Source of the DNA: Companilactobacillus allii
GTDB taxonomy: Bacteria; Bacillota; Bacilli; Lactobacillales; Lactobacillaceae
DNA length: 64,000 nt
Assembly (NCBI RefSeq): GCF_001971585.1
Contig: NZ_CP019323.1
Coordinates: forward strand, 1,540,053-1,604,052
Reading direction: 5' to 3'
In this document: positions 50,913-59,844 of the stretch, in pieces
Numbering within the stretch: position 1 is the first letter of the stretch
Layout: each line of letters starts with the position of its first letter
Notes under the pieces: generated by a model
What the model saw: the letters and a program-made list of their open reading frames with translations, nothing else
The model's database searches: none
Told to the model about the DNA's origin: nothing
Made by a program: the position numbers and the translations under genes

Positions 50913-52139
50913 ATGACAGAAACAAAGAAAGTAGTATTAGCTTATTCAGGAGGATTGGATACATCAATTGCCATTCCTTGGCTGAAGAATAAAGGATATG
51001 ACGTCATCGCTTGCTGTATTAATGTTGGTGAAGGCAAGGATGTTGATTTTATTAAAGAAAAAGCAATCAATGCTGGTGCAATTAAGGCCATCGCAATTGA
51101 TGCAATAGACGAATTCGCAGAAGATTATGCACTTGTTGCGTTGCAAGGACATACTCTTTACGAAGGTATTTACCCGCTACTCTCCGCTCTCTCCCGACCA
51201 TTGATTAGTAAAAAATTAGTAGAAGTAGCAAAAGAAGAAAATGCCGATGCAATTGCACACGGTTGTACAGGAAAAGGAAACGATCAAGTCCGTTTTGAAG
51301 TTTCTATTCATGCTCTAGCCCCCGACCTAGAAGTATTGAGTCCTGTTCGTGACTGGCATTGGGCTCGTGAAGACGAGATCGACTATGCTAAAAAGCACAA
51401 TATTCCAGTTCCTATTAATCTTGATTCACCATATTCTATCGATGCCAATATTTGGGGTCGTGCCAACGAATGTGGAGTTCTTGAAGATCCATGGGCAGAA
51501 GCACCAGAAGATGCCTTTGGTATTACTAAGCCAATTGAAGAAACACCAGATGAACCAACAAGTGTTGAGATTACATTTGAAAAAGGTATTCCAGTTGCCC
51601 TTGATGGTATTGAAATGAAGTTTGCTGATATTATCAAAGAACTTAATACTGTTGCTGGTGAAAATGGTATTGGTCGTATCGATCATATCGAAAACCGTTT
51701 GGTTGGTATTAAATCTCGTGAGGTTTATGAAACACCAGGTGCTGAAGTATTGATGAAGGCACATAAAGAACTTGAAGATCTTACACTTGAAGGTGGATTG
51801 GGTCACTTTAAGCCAGTTATTGAAAAAGAATTGACTGAACTTATTTACAATGGTCTTTGGTTCTCACCACTAATGAAGTCACTTCTAGCATTTCTTGATG
51901 AAAGTCAAAAAACTGTTAATGGTGTTATCAAGATGAGATTGTTCAAAGGTAATACATGGATTCAAGGACGTAAGTCACCTAACTCATTGTATGATTTGAA
52001 TCTTGCTACATACACAGCTTCAGATTCATTTGATCAAGAAGCAGCTAAGGGATTCATTAAACTTTGGGGTCTTTCAACTCAAGTTGCAGCTCAAGTTGCT
52101 CAAAAAAATGAGAAAGAAAACACCAAAGAGGTGCAATAA
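50913..52139 (+). CDS. argG: Argininosuccinate synthase
   Basis: ArgG joins citrulline and aspartate with ATP. The 408-residue protein has the PP-loop [12 protein letters not shown] (10-21), [14 protein letters not shown] (about 115) and [12 protein letters not shown] (about 172). GGAGGAG precedes the ATG. The stop shares one base with the argH start, so translation is coupled. No other arginine synthesis genes lie in the window, so the pair may use citrulline from another source or genes elsewhere. Confidence 0.96.
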   Translation: MTETKKVVLAYSGGLDTSIAIPWLKNKGYDVIACCINVGEGKDVDFIKEKAINAGAIKAIAIDAIDEFAEDYALVALQGHTLYEGIYPLLSALSRPLISKKLVEVAKEENADAIAHGCTGKGNDQVRFEVSIHALAPDLEVLSPVRDWHWAREDEIDYAKKHNIPVPINLDSPYSIDANIWGRANECGVLEDPWAEAPEDAFGITKPIEETPDEPTSVEITFEKGIPVALDGIEMKFADIIKELNTVAGENGIGRIDHIENRLVGIKSREVYETPGAEVLMKAHKELEDLTLEGGLGHFKPVIEKELTELIYNGLWFSPLMKSLLAFLDESQKTVNGVIKMRLFKGNTWIQGRKSPNSLYDLNLATYTASDSFDQEAAKGFIKLWGLSTQVAAQVAQKNEKENTKEVQ

Positions 52140-53518
52140 TGAGCACACAAAAGCTTTGGGGTGGCCGTTTTCAAGCTCAAGCAGAGTCTTGGGTCGATGA
52201 ATTTGGCGCTTCAATTAATTTTGATCAACTCATGGCTGATGAAGATATCGAAGGTTCATTGGCACACGTTAAGATGCTCAAGAAAACTCAGATATTGAGT
52301 GCAAGTGATTGTGATCAAATAATTTCTGGTTTAAAGGAATTACAAGAGGAGTTGCACGCAGGTAAACTTAAATTCACAGTTGAAAACGAAGATATTCATA
52401 TGAATATTGAAAGTATTTTAACTGAAAAGATAGGTCCAGTTGCTGGTAAACTACACACAGGTCGCTCACGTAATGATCAAGTTGCTACAGATTTTCATTT
52501 GTATGTCAAAAATCGTTTGCCACAGATCGTTGCTGAAATTAAAACTATCCAAAAAACTTTGGTAAGTTTGGCAGAAGACAATGTTGAAACTATAATGCCT
52601 GGATACACTCATTTACAACATGCACAACCAATCTCTTATGGTCACTATTTAATGGCATATTATTCTATGCTAAAACGTGATGTAGAGAGATTTGAGTTTA
52701 ACATGAAACATGCAGATATCTCACCACTTGGTGCAGCAGCATTGGCTGGAACAACTTTCCCTATTGATCGTGAGTTCACTGCTAAAGAGCTTGGATTTAA
52801 CGATATCTATGTTAATTCACTAGACGCCGTATCTGATCGTGATTTTGCTTTAGAGTTTTTGAGTAATGCATCTATTTTGATGATGCATTTATCAAGATTT
52901 TGTGAAGAAATCAGTATGTGGGTCAGTTATGAATTCAATTATTTGGAATTAAGCGACAAATATACAACTGGTAGTTCTATCATGCCTCAGAAGAAGAATC
53001 CTGATATGGCAGAATTGATCAGAGGTAAGAGTGGTCGTGTTTATGGACACTTGATTGGATTGTTATCGACTATGAAGTCATTACCATTAGCTTATAATAA
53101 AGACTTGCAAGAGGATAAGGAAGGTACTTTTGATACTGTCAAAACCTTACTTCCAGCCTTGAAAGTATTCAATGGTATGATATCGACAATTAAAGTTAAT
53201 AAAGATAATATGTATCATGCTACCGAGAATGACTTTTCGAATGCTACTGAATTGGCTGATTATTTAGCTACTAAAGGTATTCCATTTAGAGAAGCACATG
53301 GCATTGTTGGACAATTGGTATTGAAGGGGATTGAGACTCATAAAAATCTCCAAGATATTTCAATGGAGGAGTTTAAGAAAATTTCACCTCTTATTGAAGA
53401 TGATATATACAATGAATTGAAACCAGAGGTTGCCGTAGAGAGACGTAATTCTCTTGGCGGTACAGGTTTTAAACAAGTTAAGATGCAAATTGAATTAGCA
53501 AAAAAAGATTTGAACTAA
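52139..53518 (+). CDS. argH: Argininosuccinate lyase
   Basis: ArgH splits argininosuccinate into arginine and fumarate. The 459-residue protein has the fumarase-superfamily signature [12 protein letters not shown] (about residues 278-290), [12 protein letters not shown] near 110 and [12 protein letters not shown] near 155. It overlaps argG by one base, with AGAGGTG upstream. A strong terminator follows. Confidence 0.96.
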   Translation: MSTQKLWGGRFQAQAESWVDEFGASINFDQLMADEDIEGSLAHVKMLKKTQILSASDCDQIISGLKELQEELHAGKLKFTVENEDIHMNIESILTEKIGPVAGKLHTGRSRNDQVATDFHLYVKNRLPQIVAEIKTIQKTLVSLAEDNVETIMPGYTHLQHAQPISYGHYLMAYYSMLKRDVERFEFNMKHADISPLGAAALAGTTFPIDREFTAKELGFNDIYVNSLDAVSDRDFALEFLSNASILMMHLSRFCEEISMWVSYEFNYLELSDKYTTGSSIMPQKKNPDMAELIRGKSGRVYGHLIGLLSTMKSLPLAYNKDLQEDKEGTFDTVKTLLPALKVFNGMISTIKVNKDNMYHATENDFSNATELADYLATKGIPFREAHGIVGQLVLKGIETHKNLQDISMEEFKKISPLIEDDIYNELKPEVAVERRNSLGGTGFKQVKMQIELAKKDLN

Positions 53519-53521
53519 ATT

Positions 53522-53571
53522 AAAAAAGGCGAGGCAAAACACAATTAACGTGTTTTGCCTCGCCTTTTTTG
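53522..53571. terminator. Terminator of argGH (bidirectional)
   Basis: A perfect stem of about 20 bp (AAAAAGGCGAGGCAAAACAC with its complement) around AATTAACGT ends in a T-run. It also stands at the end of the convergent ASCH gene. Confidence 0.95.
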
Positions 53572-53575
53572 TATT

Positions 53576-53962
53576 TCACAGTGCTTTCACTTGCTGCTGT
53601 AAAAAGTAATTCAATAAGTCAGCTTTATCAGGTTTGTCTAAGTAGATGTAGGATCTAGGTACTTTAAACTTTGGAAAATTTCTTTGTACGGTATCCAATG
53701 ATATTTCATTGGCAAGTTCGGTATGGGAGATAATAGACATTTCATATCCATCTTCAACCGTTCTAGGCTTTCCTAAATTCAAAAATAGACTTATCGACTT
53801 ATCTTCACCAGATGAGTAGATTATTGCTTGACATTCAGTGTGCAGAAACCTTTTGCGATGTTCTACAGTTTGTTCACCAAGAATTATCTTCCTTGCATAT
53901 TCACTTCTTAGGGACAAAAGAATTATTGGTAATTTAGGATTATATATCTCCGTTAACTTCAT
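53576..53962 (-). CDS. ASCH/PUA-like domain protein (second of a pair)
   Basis: The 128-residue protein has the ASCH-like opening ILLSLRSEYARKIILGEQTVEHRKRF (about residues 13-38), which forms the RNA- or nucleoside-binding cleft in this superfamily. The rest is alpha/beta without further motifs. The ATG at 53962 lies inside the end of the upstream ASCH gene (23-base overlap) with GAAGG 8 bases before it, so the two are translationally coupled. An upstream in-frame extension of the frame has no ribosome site. The function is unknown; members have been linked to RNA modification or nucleoside hydrolysis. Confidence 0.8.
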   Translation of the reverse strand: MKLTEIYNPKLPIILLSLRSEYARKIILGEQTVEHRKRFLHTECQAIIYSSGEDKSISLFLNLGKPRTVEDGYEMSIISHTELANEISLDTVQRNFPKFKVPRSYIYLDKPDKADLLNYFLQQQVKAL

Positions 53963-54407
53963 CGTAAACCTTCTCGAATACTTCACATAAACAAGGGATA
54001 TCATCGTTAAATTCTTTTCCAGCAGCAAGGTATTCTTTAGTGAAGAAATCTTCATGAATAACACGCCAATATTTTAAGCTACGGTCACCTTCACCTTCAT
54101 GATAAGCATGTTCTGCACTTACTTGTTTGAAGGGGACAATCTCTGTTACAAGAGTTTTAGTTATACAAACTGGTAATTCCTTGTCATCGAGAATAATGTT
54201 ATAGTCTCCAGTTGTTGGCATATATTCTGTTTTTGTATATAAATCGTATGCTGAAGTTGTCGCCGTTTTGATACCTTTATCGACTAAATTGGCCAGAGTT
54301 TTGGGATCACCGCCAAAAATAGTGATGTCTCCGATAGGGTAGTCTTCACGCGGACTTTTATTCTCAAGAAACTTGTCCCAGTAAGCTTTAATAATTTTTT
54401 TATCCAT
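53940..54407 (-). CDS. ASCH domain protein (YhfF-like; first of a pair)
   Basis: The 155-residue protein belongs to the ASCH domain family. YWDKFLENKSPREDYPIGDITIFG leads into the core, and LVDKGIKTATTSAYDLY carries the family G-K-T/S-A-T signature. Related ASCH proteins include bacterial amidohydrolases acting on N4-acetylcytidine, but the class to which this one belongs is not settled by sequence. GGAGG precedes the ATG at 54407. It overlaps the second ASCH gene by 23 bases. Confidence 0.88.
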   Translation of the reverse strand: MDKKIIKAYWDKFLENKSPREDYPIGDITIFGGDPKTLANLVDKGIKTATTSAYDLYTKTEYMPTTGDYNIILDDKELPVCITKTLVTEIVPFKQVSAEHAYHEGEGDRSLKYWRVIHEDFFTKEYLAAGKEFNDDIPCLCEVFEKVYDEVNGDI

Positions 54408-54484
54408 GAAGCAAACCTCCAAATATATGAATATATATAAATAATATCATTATTCATATCTTGAAGTTGGTAAATATTTGGGAA

Positions 54485-57403
54485 TTAAATGGCATCAACT
54501 AAGCTCCAATTCCACTCACTATTGAATTCACCATATTTAGGTAGTCCGTCGTATTGAAATACGAGAGCTAACTTTTGTTTAACAATATCTGTAAAGTCTG
54601 TTTTTGTGACCCAATTGCCATCTTTGGGATCAGTACTTGTTCCAATATTTAAGTTGTCGTCGGTTAATTGATCATCCCAATAAACTAGATGGTTGAGTTT
54701 CATTTTTTCGTATTTAATATTTTGAAAATTATTTATTTCCAAAAGTAAGTGCATGGAATTACCAGTATTAGCACGATAATCAGTAACCTCTAATTTATCT
54801 TCAAACTGTGGATGAATTTTTGAACTATCATTACCTGCAAGTATATGTTCACCAAAGCTTATTTCTGTTGGGGTAGATAGACCAATTGTTCCTTCTTTAC
54901 GTTGAAAGTACATTGTGTCAGACCCTTGTAGATCGTTGTCATCGTATATAGTCATAGTTAATTTATGAGGTTTCAAGTCAGTTACATGTGATATATCAAG
55001 TTTGGGTATTTTCCAGAGGACTTCTTTTCCGGGATGTGGATTATTCAAATCAGCATCAGGAATCAAGTTTTCTGGTCCATCATCAATTGTATAAGACATC
55101 TTCTTTAAAGTAGAACTATTAAGGTCAGTCCAATATCCATGCAAACTGAGGCTCTCACCATTTGGAGTAAACGGAGCATTTTGAGTAGCGTGGGGTGAGG
55201 TGATAATTAGTTGAGGCTCATTTGTTGCTGCTCTAGAGATATTTATTGAAGATCTTTTAACAACTGATTTATTTCCTTCTTTATCCATCATCCAGACGTT
55301 CACTGTATGTAGTCCTGGTTTGTAATCCTTTACTGAAATTTTCTCATTCCAATCATGGGGAACACCGTCAATTCTATCATTGGAACTTTGAGAATAGCTA
55401 TTGATCTTCTTTTTGCTATCAAGAGTTTCATCGTCCATGGTCCAATATAGATCTGTTGATAAACTATCAAAATCATACCAACTACCTGACAGATTGTAAT
55501 TATGGCTATCCGGTTCAATCATATCCGGTTCATCCAGAGTACCGTTTTGATCAAGAATTACTACTGGAGCAAATTTTTCATCTATTATATCGAAACTTCT
55601 GGAATATCGTATAGTTTCAGTGTCATCGACCTCTAAAATTTTAGGATCAGTTCGCATTGTCATTCCTGCATCCCATAGGTAGGTTTTTTCATCGATAAAA
55701 TTTGCAAATCCTTTTTTCTTGTAAATACGTCCTAACCGTTTACCAGCACCAGGCTCGTTTCCTTTGTCACCTGGATCTTCAAAGGTTCTAAAGGAGTTAA
55801 ATAGTCCCTCAGGAACATTACCGGGCTGATACCACGGAGTACGTCGATATTTATCGTTCATATGGTGCTTCCATGGGTTACCAGTGAATTTTGCTTGTAA
55901 AATACCAGTGAACACTAGTGAAAGGATTCCTCCAGAGGCCGTGTAACCTTTGAATTGATGACTAGAGTTAGTAGTTGTTCTAGCAGCCCAAGCAGCTGGA
56001 CTGTCACTTTTATTCATGTGGAAATTAACTCTGGCATGGATACTATCGGATTGAGCATACATTCCACGATTATTTCCCAGAGATCTCAGTGGTACATATC
56101 CGCCATGATAGATTTTTTTGCTCTTATCATATTCTTGAGCATAGTCTTTGTTGAAGGCAATGTCGTGAAAAACAAATCCAATGAAGTCTTTGAATTCTTT
56201 ATCACCGATATTCTTGTAATTTACTTCTGTTACCATTTCACCAGATTTATTGAATTTGATAATAATAGTTATTTCGATCTTATATTTTATTTTTCCAGCA
56301 ATATATTGTTGCTGAAAAGTTAATTTTTGCTGTTCATAACCAGTATCAGGGTCCTCTTTATAAAATAATTTTGGGATAGTCAACATTGCAACAGTTGATC
56401 CTAGATTGTCAGGTCCCATCATTGAGGGCATTGAACGCTGGTCTGTCACGTGATTATAGTTGTGAATATCTGTGGTAACAAAAGTTCCTTTAGAGCCTGT
56501 AACGTCATCTTTTTGCTGACCATCGCCCATATTGTGGGTATAAATATGACGTCCTTTGGTTATAAATTCTTTTCCTATTTCACCATTGTCTTTTTCATCG
56601 GAACTTGTCGTATGAAGTTCTTCTTTGTCATTGGCTTTTTGAAGTACAGTCGCAAAGTTAGGTGCTGTTAGGCTATTAAATCTTCCACTTTTACCACGTC
56701 CGGTGTCCTTTTGATAGGCTTCTTGAACTTTCATTTCTTTTCTGGCATAAAAAAAGTCCCCAAAGTACAAGAAGGGGGTAGCTTTATTACCACTAGCATA
56801 TTCAAGCGTTGGTCCTTTACTTAAGCGAAGTGTGTAACTTTGTTTCCATGAAAAATCGTCGTCTTTATTGTTTTGAGTATTAGTGACTTCTTTAGTCTCG
56901 TCAACAGTGTTGATTTCTTTTTCATCATTATCTGAATCGGCATTTTCTTCATCATTGTTAACAATTTTTTCTTTATCAGTATTCAATTCTTTTGTTGTAA
57001 GTATATTTCCATCGGAATCAGTAATTGAAATACTGAACGAATCGGTTTTGTCTAGTTTGAAGTTAAATGTACCTTGTAATTTTTTATCGGCATGGTTGCT
57101 TAAATTAAGAGTGATAATGTCAGTTTCTTTATCTAAAGTGACGTTTTTACTTCCAAGTTCACTTTTAAAAACGTCTAAATCAAACTTTGATGGATCTGAA
57201 CTATTTATCTTCAATTCTGTTTTATCAGAATCCAAAGTGTAATTAATACTTCCTTGGTAAGTTCCATCCAATTCTGTAATATCAGTTATTTCAGCTGAGG
57301 AATTTGTGGTAGTGGCTGCATAACTATAAATTATATTTGTACAGAGTGTTGATAAACTTAAGATTAATATTAGGAATAGAGATAACAAGCTTTTCCTTTT
57401 CAT
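54485..57403 (-). CDS. Large secreted surface protein with C-terminal WxL-like domain
   Basis: The 972-residue protein starts with a signal peptide (about 1-30, SLLSLFLILILSLSTLCT, cut near SYA). An acidic, Asp/Glu/Asn-rich linker spans about 120-185. A large region of unknown fold covers about 190-640, then Ig-like repeats about 640-830 (DYKPGLHTVNVWMMDKEGN is typical). The C-terminus has ISFGEHIL, LEVTDYRANTG and ends in EWNWSLVDAI, which fits a WxL domain that binds peptidoglycan non-covalently. No LPxTG anchor is present. WxL proteins usually sit in csc clusters with DUF916 partners; none is adjacent here. It is a single gene with its own promoter. Confidence 0.82.
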   Translation of the reverse strand: MKRKSLLSLFLILILSLSTLCTNIIYSYAATTTNSSAEITDITELDGTYQGSINYTLDSDKTELKINSSDPSKFDLDVFKSELGSKNVTLDKETDIITLNLSNHADKKLQGTFNFKLDKTDSFSISITDSDGNILTTKELNTDKEKIVNNDEENADSDNDEKEINTVDETKEVTNTQNNKDDDFSWKQSYTLRLSKGPTLEYASGNKATPFLYFGDFFYARKEMKVQEAYQKDTGRGKSGRFNSLTAPNFATVLQKANDKEELHTTSSDEKDNGEIGKEFITKGRHIYTHNMGDGQQKDDVTGSKGTFVTTDIHNYNHVTDQRSMPSMMGPDNLGSTVAMLTIPKLFYKEDPDTGYEQQKLTFQQQYIAGKIKYKIEITIIIKFNKSGEMVTEVNYKNIGDKEFKDFIGFVFHDIAFNKDYAQEYDKSKKIYHGGYVPLRSLGNNRGMYAQSDSIHARVNFHMNKSDSPAAWAARTTTNSSHQFKGYTASGGILSLVFTGILQAKFTGNPWKHHMNDKYRRTPWYQPGNVPEGLFNSFRTFEDPGDKGNEPGAGKRLGRIYKKKGFANFIDEKTYLWDAGMTMRTDPKILEVDDTETIRYSRSFDIIDEKFAPVVILDQNGTLDEPDMIEPDSHNYNLSGSWYDFDSLSTDLYWTMDDETLDSKKKINSYSQSSNDRIDGVPHDWNEKISVKDYKPGLHTVNVWMMDKEGNKSVVKRSSINISRAATNEPQLIITSPHATQNAPFTPNGESLSLHGYWTDLNSSTLKKMSYTIDDGPENLIPDADLNNPHPGKEVLWKIPKLDISHVTDLKPHKLTMTIYDDNDLQGSDTMYFQRKEGTIGLSTPTEISFGEHILAGNDSSKIHPQFEDKLEVTDYRANTGNSMHLLLEINNFQNIKYEKMKLNHLVYWDDQLTDDNLNIGTSTDPKDGNWVTKTDFTDIVKQKLALVFQYDGLPKYGEFNSEWNWSLVDAI

Positions 57404-57425
57404 TGCGGGGGAATCCTCCGTTGAT

Positions 57426-57475
57426 TCTGATTTGTTTAATCAGATTATCATATGCTTAAATTTTTCACAATTCAA
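57426..57475 (-). promoter_or_regulatory. Promoter and leader dyad of the WxL-like gene
   Basis: On the minus strand TTGAAT (57475-57470), 17 bp and TATGAT (57452-57447) form a promoter. A perfect 7-bp inverted repeat (TCTGATT-N5-AATCAGA, 57426-57444) follows at the transcript start, just ahead of the GGAGG site, and might be an operator or an mRNA hairpin. Confidence 0.65.
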
Positions 57476-57549
57476 AAAACATAATTTTTTTATTAAACTT
57501 TTTGAAATGATTTATTAGAATAATAATTTATTTTATTTTTTATATACGT

Positions 57550-57593
57550 CAAAAGAGGCCTGAATACAATATTCAGACCTCTTTTTTTTATAT
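57550..57593. terminator. Terminator of the two-component operon
   Basis: AGAGGCCTGAATA and TATTCAGACCTCT pair around CAA with an A/T run on each side. On the minus strand it ends the ciaRH-like operon. Confidence 0.92.
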
Positions 57594-57596
57594 TAT

Positions 57597-58925
57597 TTAA
57601 TGCTTAATTGGTAGTTCAAAAATGAATTCACTGCCGGTTGGTAAATTGCTTCTTACAAATATTTTCCCATGATGATTATTAATTATTTGTTGAGCAATGG
57701 CTAGTCCCAATCCGTGACCACCACTATTATGATTTCTTGATTTATCAACACGATAAAATCTTCCAAAAATCTTCTTCTTATCAGTATCACTTATACCAAT
57801 ACCAGTATCAGAGACAATTATTTGATACTTTGAACCATCAATATAGTCATAGATCCTTATGGTCCCATTTTCCGGTGTGTACTTTGTTGCATTGTCTAAA
57901 AGTATTATTAGAACCTGTTTGATCTTATCCCGGTCAACATTTAATTTAACATCATTTTTATGATGAATGTTAACTTGGAATACCTTGTTTTGTGAGTTGA
58001 TGATTTCTTTAAATGGCATAATGGGATCTTTTAAGAAGAACTCAGGGGTGGTTATCTTATAGTCCATCTTAGTTGTTGCCTGATCTGAGCGGGCCAAAAT
58101 AAGTAGATTATTCGTTAAAGAGTTAAGTCGATTGACTTCATCCAGTGAAACAGAGATCGACTCGGCTTCGTCAATGATGGTTTTGTGAGGTTTAGTCAAC
58201 ATGTATTCTAACTTACCTTGAATAATAGTTAGAGGCGTACGTAATTCATGTGCGGCATCGTTAACAAATTCACTTTGTTGTTTCCATGACTTGATTATAG
58301 GAAACATACTGATCCTAGTAAGTACATAGGACAAAATCAAAGCGATGATCCAAAAGATGAAGAAAGTAATGATCAATATTTTTTGGAAGTTATTCACTGC
58401 TTGGATTTGAGTATCAATATTTTGCATTATCAACACATAGTTGCCAGCATACATGGGATTATTGTTTGTTTTCGAAACTTTAATTAATAAGGCACGAAAA
58501 CTCATCTTTTTTATAGTAAGAGTTTGTTTCTTATTGATATTCTTTTTATTCAATTTGATATGTTTTAAGACTGAATATCTATTACCTAAGCTTGTCTTAT
58601 TCAATAATTTACCACTACTGCTAAATACCAAAATAGAAGCCTGAAATGGCGCTTGAGGATCGGGCTGTCGATTATTTTTTTCATTACTAGTGTCTGGTCC
58701 ATGTGGTCCATCTTGTGTTTTTTTCTGCAAGGTCGGTTGTTTTTTTACTGAAGCAACTTGGGATTTAATATCAGAATCAATACTTCGATAGGTTGAACTT
58801 TGAAATAAATTAAAAATTATTATACCAAGAGTAAGAAAAAGAATAGCAAAGGTCGCCATTATGGATAGGAATAATTGAAACTGTTGTCTACGAGTTATCC
58901 GGTTCTGTCTAGTTTTGACTTTCAT
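57597..58925 (-). CDS. ciaH: Sensor histidine kinase, CiaH-like
   Basis: The 442-residue kinase has two membrane helices (about 17-45 and 165-195) flanking a basic extracellular domain of about 120 residues. The H-box is DAAHELRTPLTI, the N-box IILLDNATKYTPE, then DTGIGIS and GGHGLGLAIA. The name rests on its partner, which closely resembles streptococcal CiaR. The ATG at 58925 overlaps the regulator stop by 17 bases, so translation is coupled. The signal is unknown; in streptococci CiaH responds to envelope stress. Confidence 0.85.
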   Translation of the reverse strand: MKVKTRQNRITRRQQFQLFLSIMATFAILFLTLGIIIFNLFQSSTYRSIDSDIKSQVASVKKQPTLQKKTQDGPHGPDTSNEKNNRQPDPQAPFQASILVFSSSGKLLNKTSLGNRYSVLKHIKLNKKNINKKQTLTIKKMSFRALLIKVSKTNNNPMYAGNYVLIMQNIDTQIQAVNNFQKILIITFFIFWIIALILSYVLTRISMFPIIKSWKQQSEFVNDAAHELRTPLTIIQGKLEYMLTKPHKTIIDEAESISVSLDEVNRLNSLTNNLLILARSDQATTKMDYKITTPEFFLKDPIMPFKEIINSQNKVFQVNIHHKNDVKLNVDRDKIKQVLIILLDNATKYTPENGTIRIYDYIDGSKYQIIVSDTGIGISDTDKKKIFGRFYRVDKSRNHNSGGHGLGLAIAQQIINNHHGKIFVRSNLPTGSEFIFELPIKH

Positions 58926-59601
58926 CTTGAAAAATATACCCAACGTTTCTAATAGTTTTAATTAAGTAATCATTATTTGATGGACGCATTTTTTTACGAA
59001 GGTTACTCATATAGACTTCAACAACCGTGATTGAAGTATCTGAATCAAATCCCCAAATACGTTCAAAAATTTGATCCTTAGTTAGAATGGTATTTTTATT
59101 TTGTAATAGATAAACTAGTAGATCATATTCCTTACCATTCAATAAAATAGCCTGTTGGTCAGCAAACACTTCATGATTATTCAAATTAACCTTGATGTTG
59201 TTGATTCTCAATATCGAATCGTCAGCCAATACACCACTTCGCTTGAGCAAGGCTTTAACACGAGCTTGTAATTCTTCACGGTGAAATGGTTTAGTCAAAT
59301 AGTCATCAGCACCTAAATCAAAGCCATGAACCTTATCATCTAATTCTGCTTTGGCAGTAAGAATTAGTACAGGAGTTGTAATCTTGTTAGCTCGAATATC
59401 TTTTAATATGTCATATCCATTCATCCCCGGTAGCATCAAATCAAGAATTATTAAATCGTGAACATCTTCTATAGCAGCAAATTTGCCACTAAGACCATCA
59501 TTTTCAATATCAACTTCGGCAATGTCGGAAAGAAACGATGCGACATTACTAGCCAGGTTCTCATCATCTTCCACAACAAGAATCTTAATATTTTTTTGCA
59601 T
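58909..59601 (-). CDS. ciaR: Response regulator, OmpR family, CiaR-like
   Basis: The 230-residue regulator has a receiver domain with the phosphorylated Asp in IILDLMLPG (D54), followed by LTAK and the GADDYLTKPF lysine, and a winged helix DNA-binding domain from about residue 130. The stretches LLKRSG, IWGFDSDTSITVVEVYMSNLRKK and TIRNVGYIF match what I recall of pneumococcal CiaR. GAGGAG precedes the ATG at 59601. An exact CiaR-type repeat lies 73 bases upstream, in the divergent promoter of the glycosylation operon, so direct control of that operon is likely. Confidence 0.88.
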   Translation of the reverse strand: MQKNIKILVVEDDENLASNVASFLSDIAEVDIENDGLSGKFAAIEDVHDLIILDLMLPGMNGYDILKDIRANKITTPVLILTAKAELDDKVHGFDLGADDYLTKPFHREELQARVKALLKRSGVLADDSILRINNIKVNLNNHEVFADQQAILLNGKEYDLLVYLLQNKNTILTKDQIFERIWGFDSDTSITVVEVYMSNLRKKMRPSNNDYLIKTIRNVGYIFQDESQN

Positions 59602-59673
59602 AAATTTTCTCCTCAGTATTAGTAGTTCCCATACACTTTGATCAATAAGTTTATTATAAAGCATTTTTTTAAC

Positions 59674-59706
59674 TTTAAGCTTAATTTAAGTTAGCTTGGA
59701 TAATCT
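59674..59706 (+). promoter_or_regulatory. CiaR-type direct repeat and promoter of the glycosylation operon
   Basis: TTTAAG-CTTAA-TTTAAG (59674-59690) matches exactly the streptococcal CiaR recognition pattern TTTAAG-N5-TTTAAG. Ten bases later TAATCT (59701-59706) can serve as the -10 box. There is no separate -35 box, as expected for an activated promoter. Confidence 0.75.
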
Positions 59707-59737
59707 GTTCACATTGTTAAGAAAGGATGTTAAGCAG

Positions 59738-59827
59738 ATGAAAAAAAGACTTAGAAAGTTTAGTCCCATTTTCTTCTCGGTCCTCGTTTATTTCTTCATT
59801 TGTTTTTTAATTAATATTGCCTTTTAA
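59738..59827 (+). CDS. 29-residue membrane micro-protein
   Basis: The ORF starts with AAAGGA 10 bases upstream and encodes MKKRLRKFSPIFFSVLVYFF followed by nine more hydrophobic residues: a basic N-terminus and one helix. It is the first ORF after the CiaR-type promoter and lies 17 bases before the PMT-family gene. No family was recognised. Its small size makes the call depend on the ribosome site and position. Confidence 0.55.
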   Translation: MKKRLRKFSPIFFSVLVYFFICFLINIAF

Positions 59828-59844
59828 GGAATGGAGTTTGATAA

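Noticed and set aside
53963-54064. 34-codon N-terminal extension of the second ASCH gene
   Set aside because: It lies entirely in the preceding gene and lacks a ribosome site; the ATG at 53962 has one.
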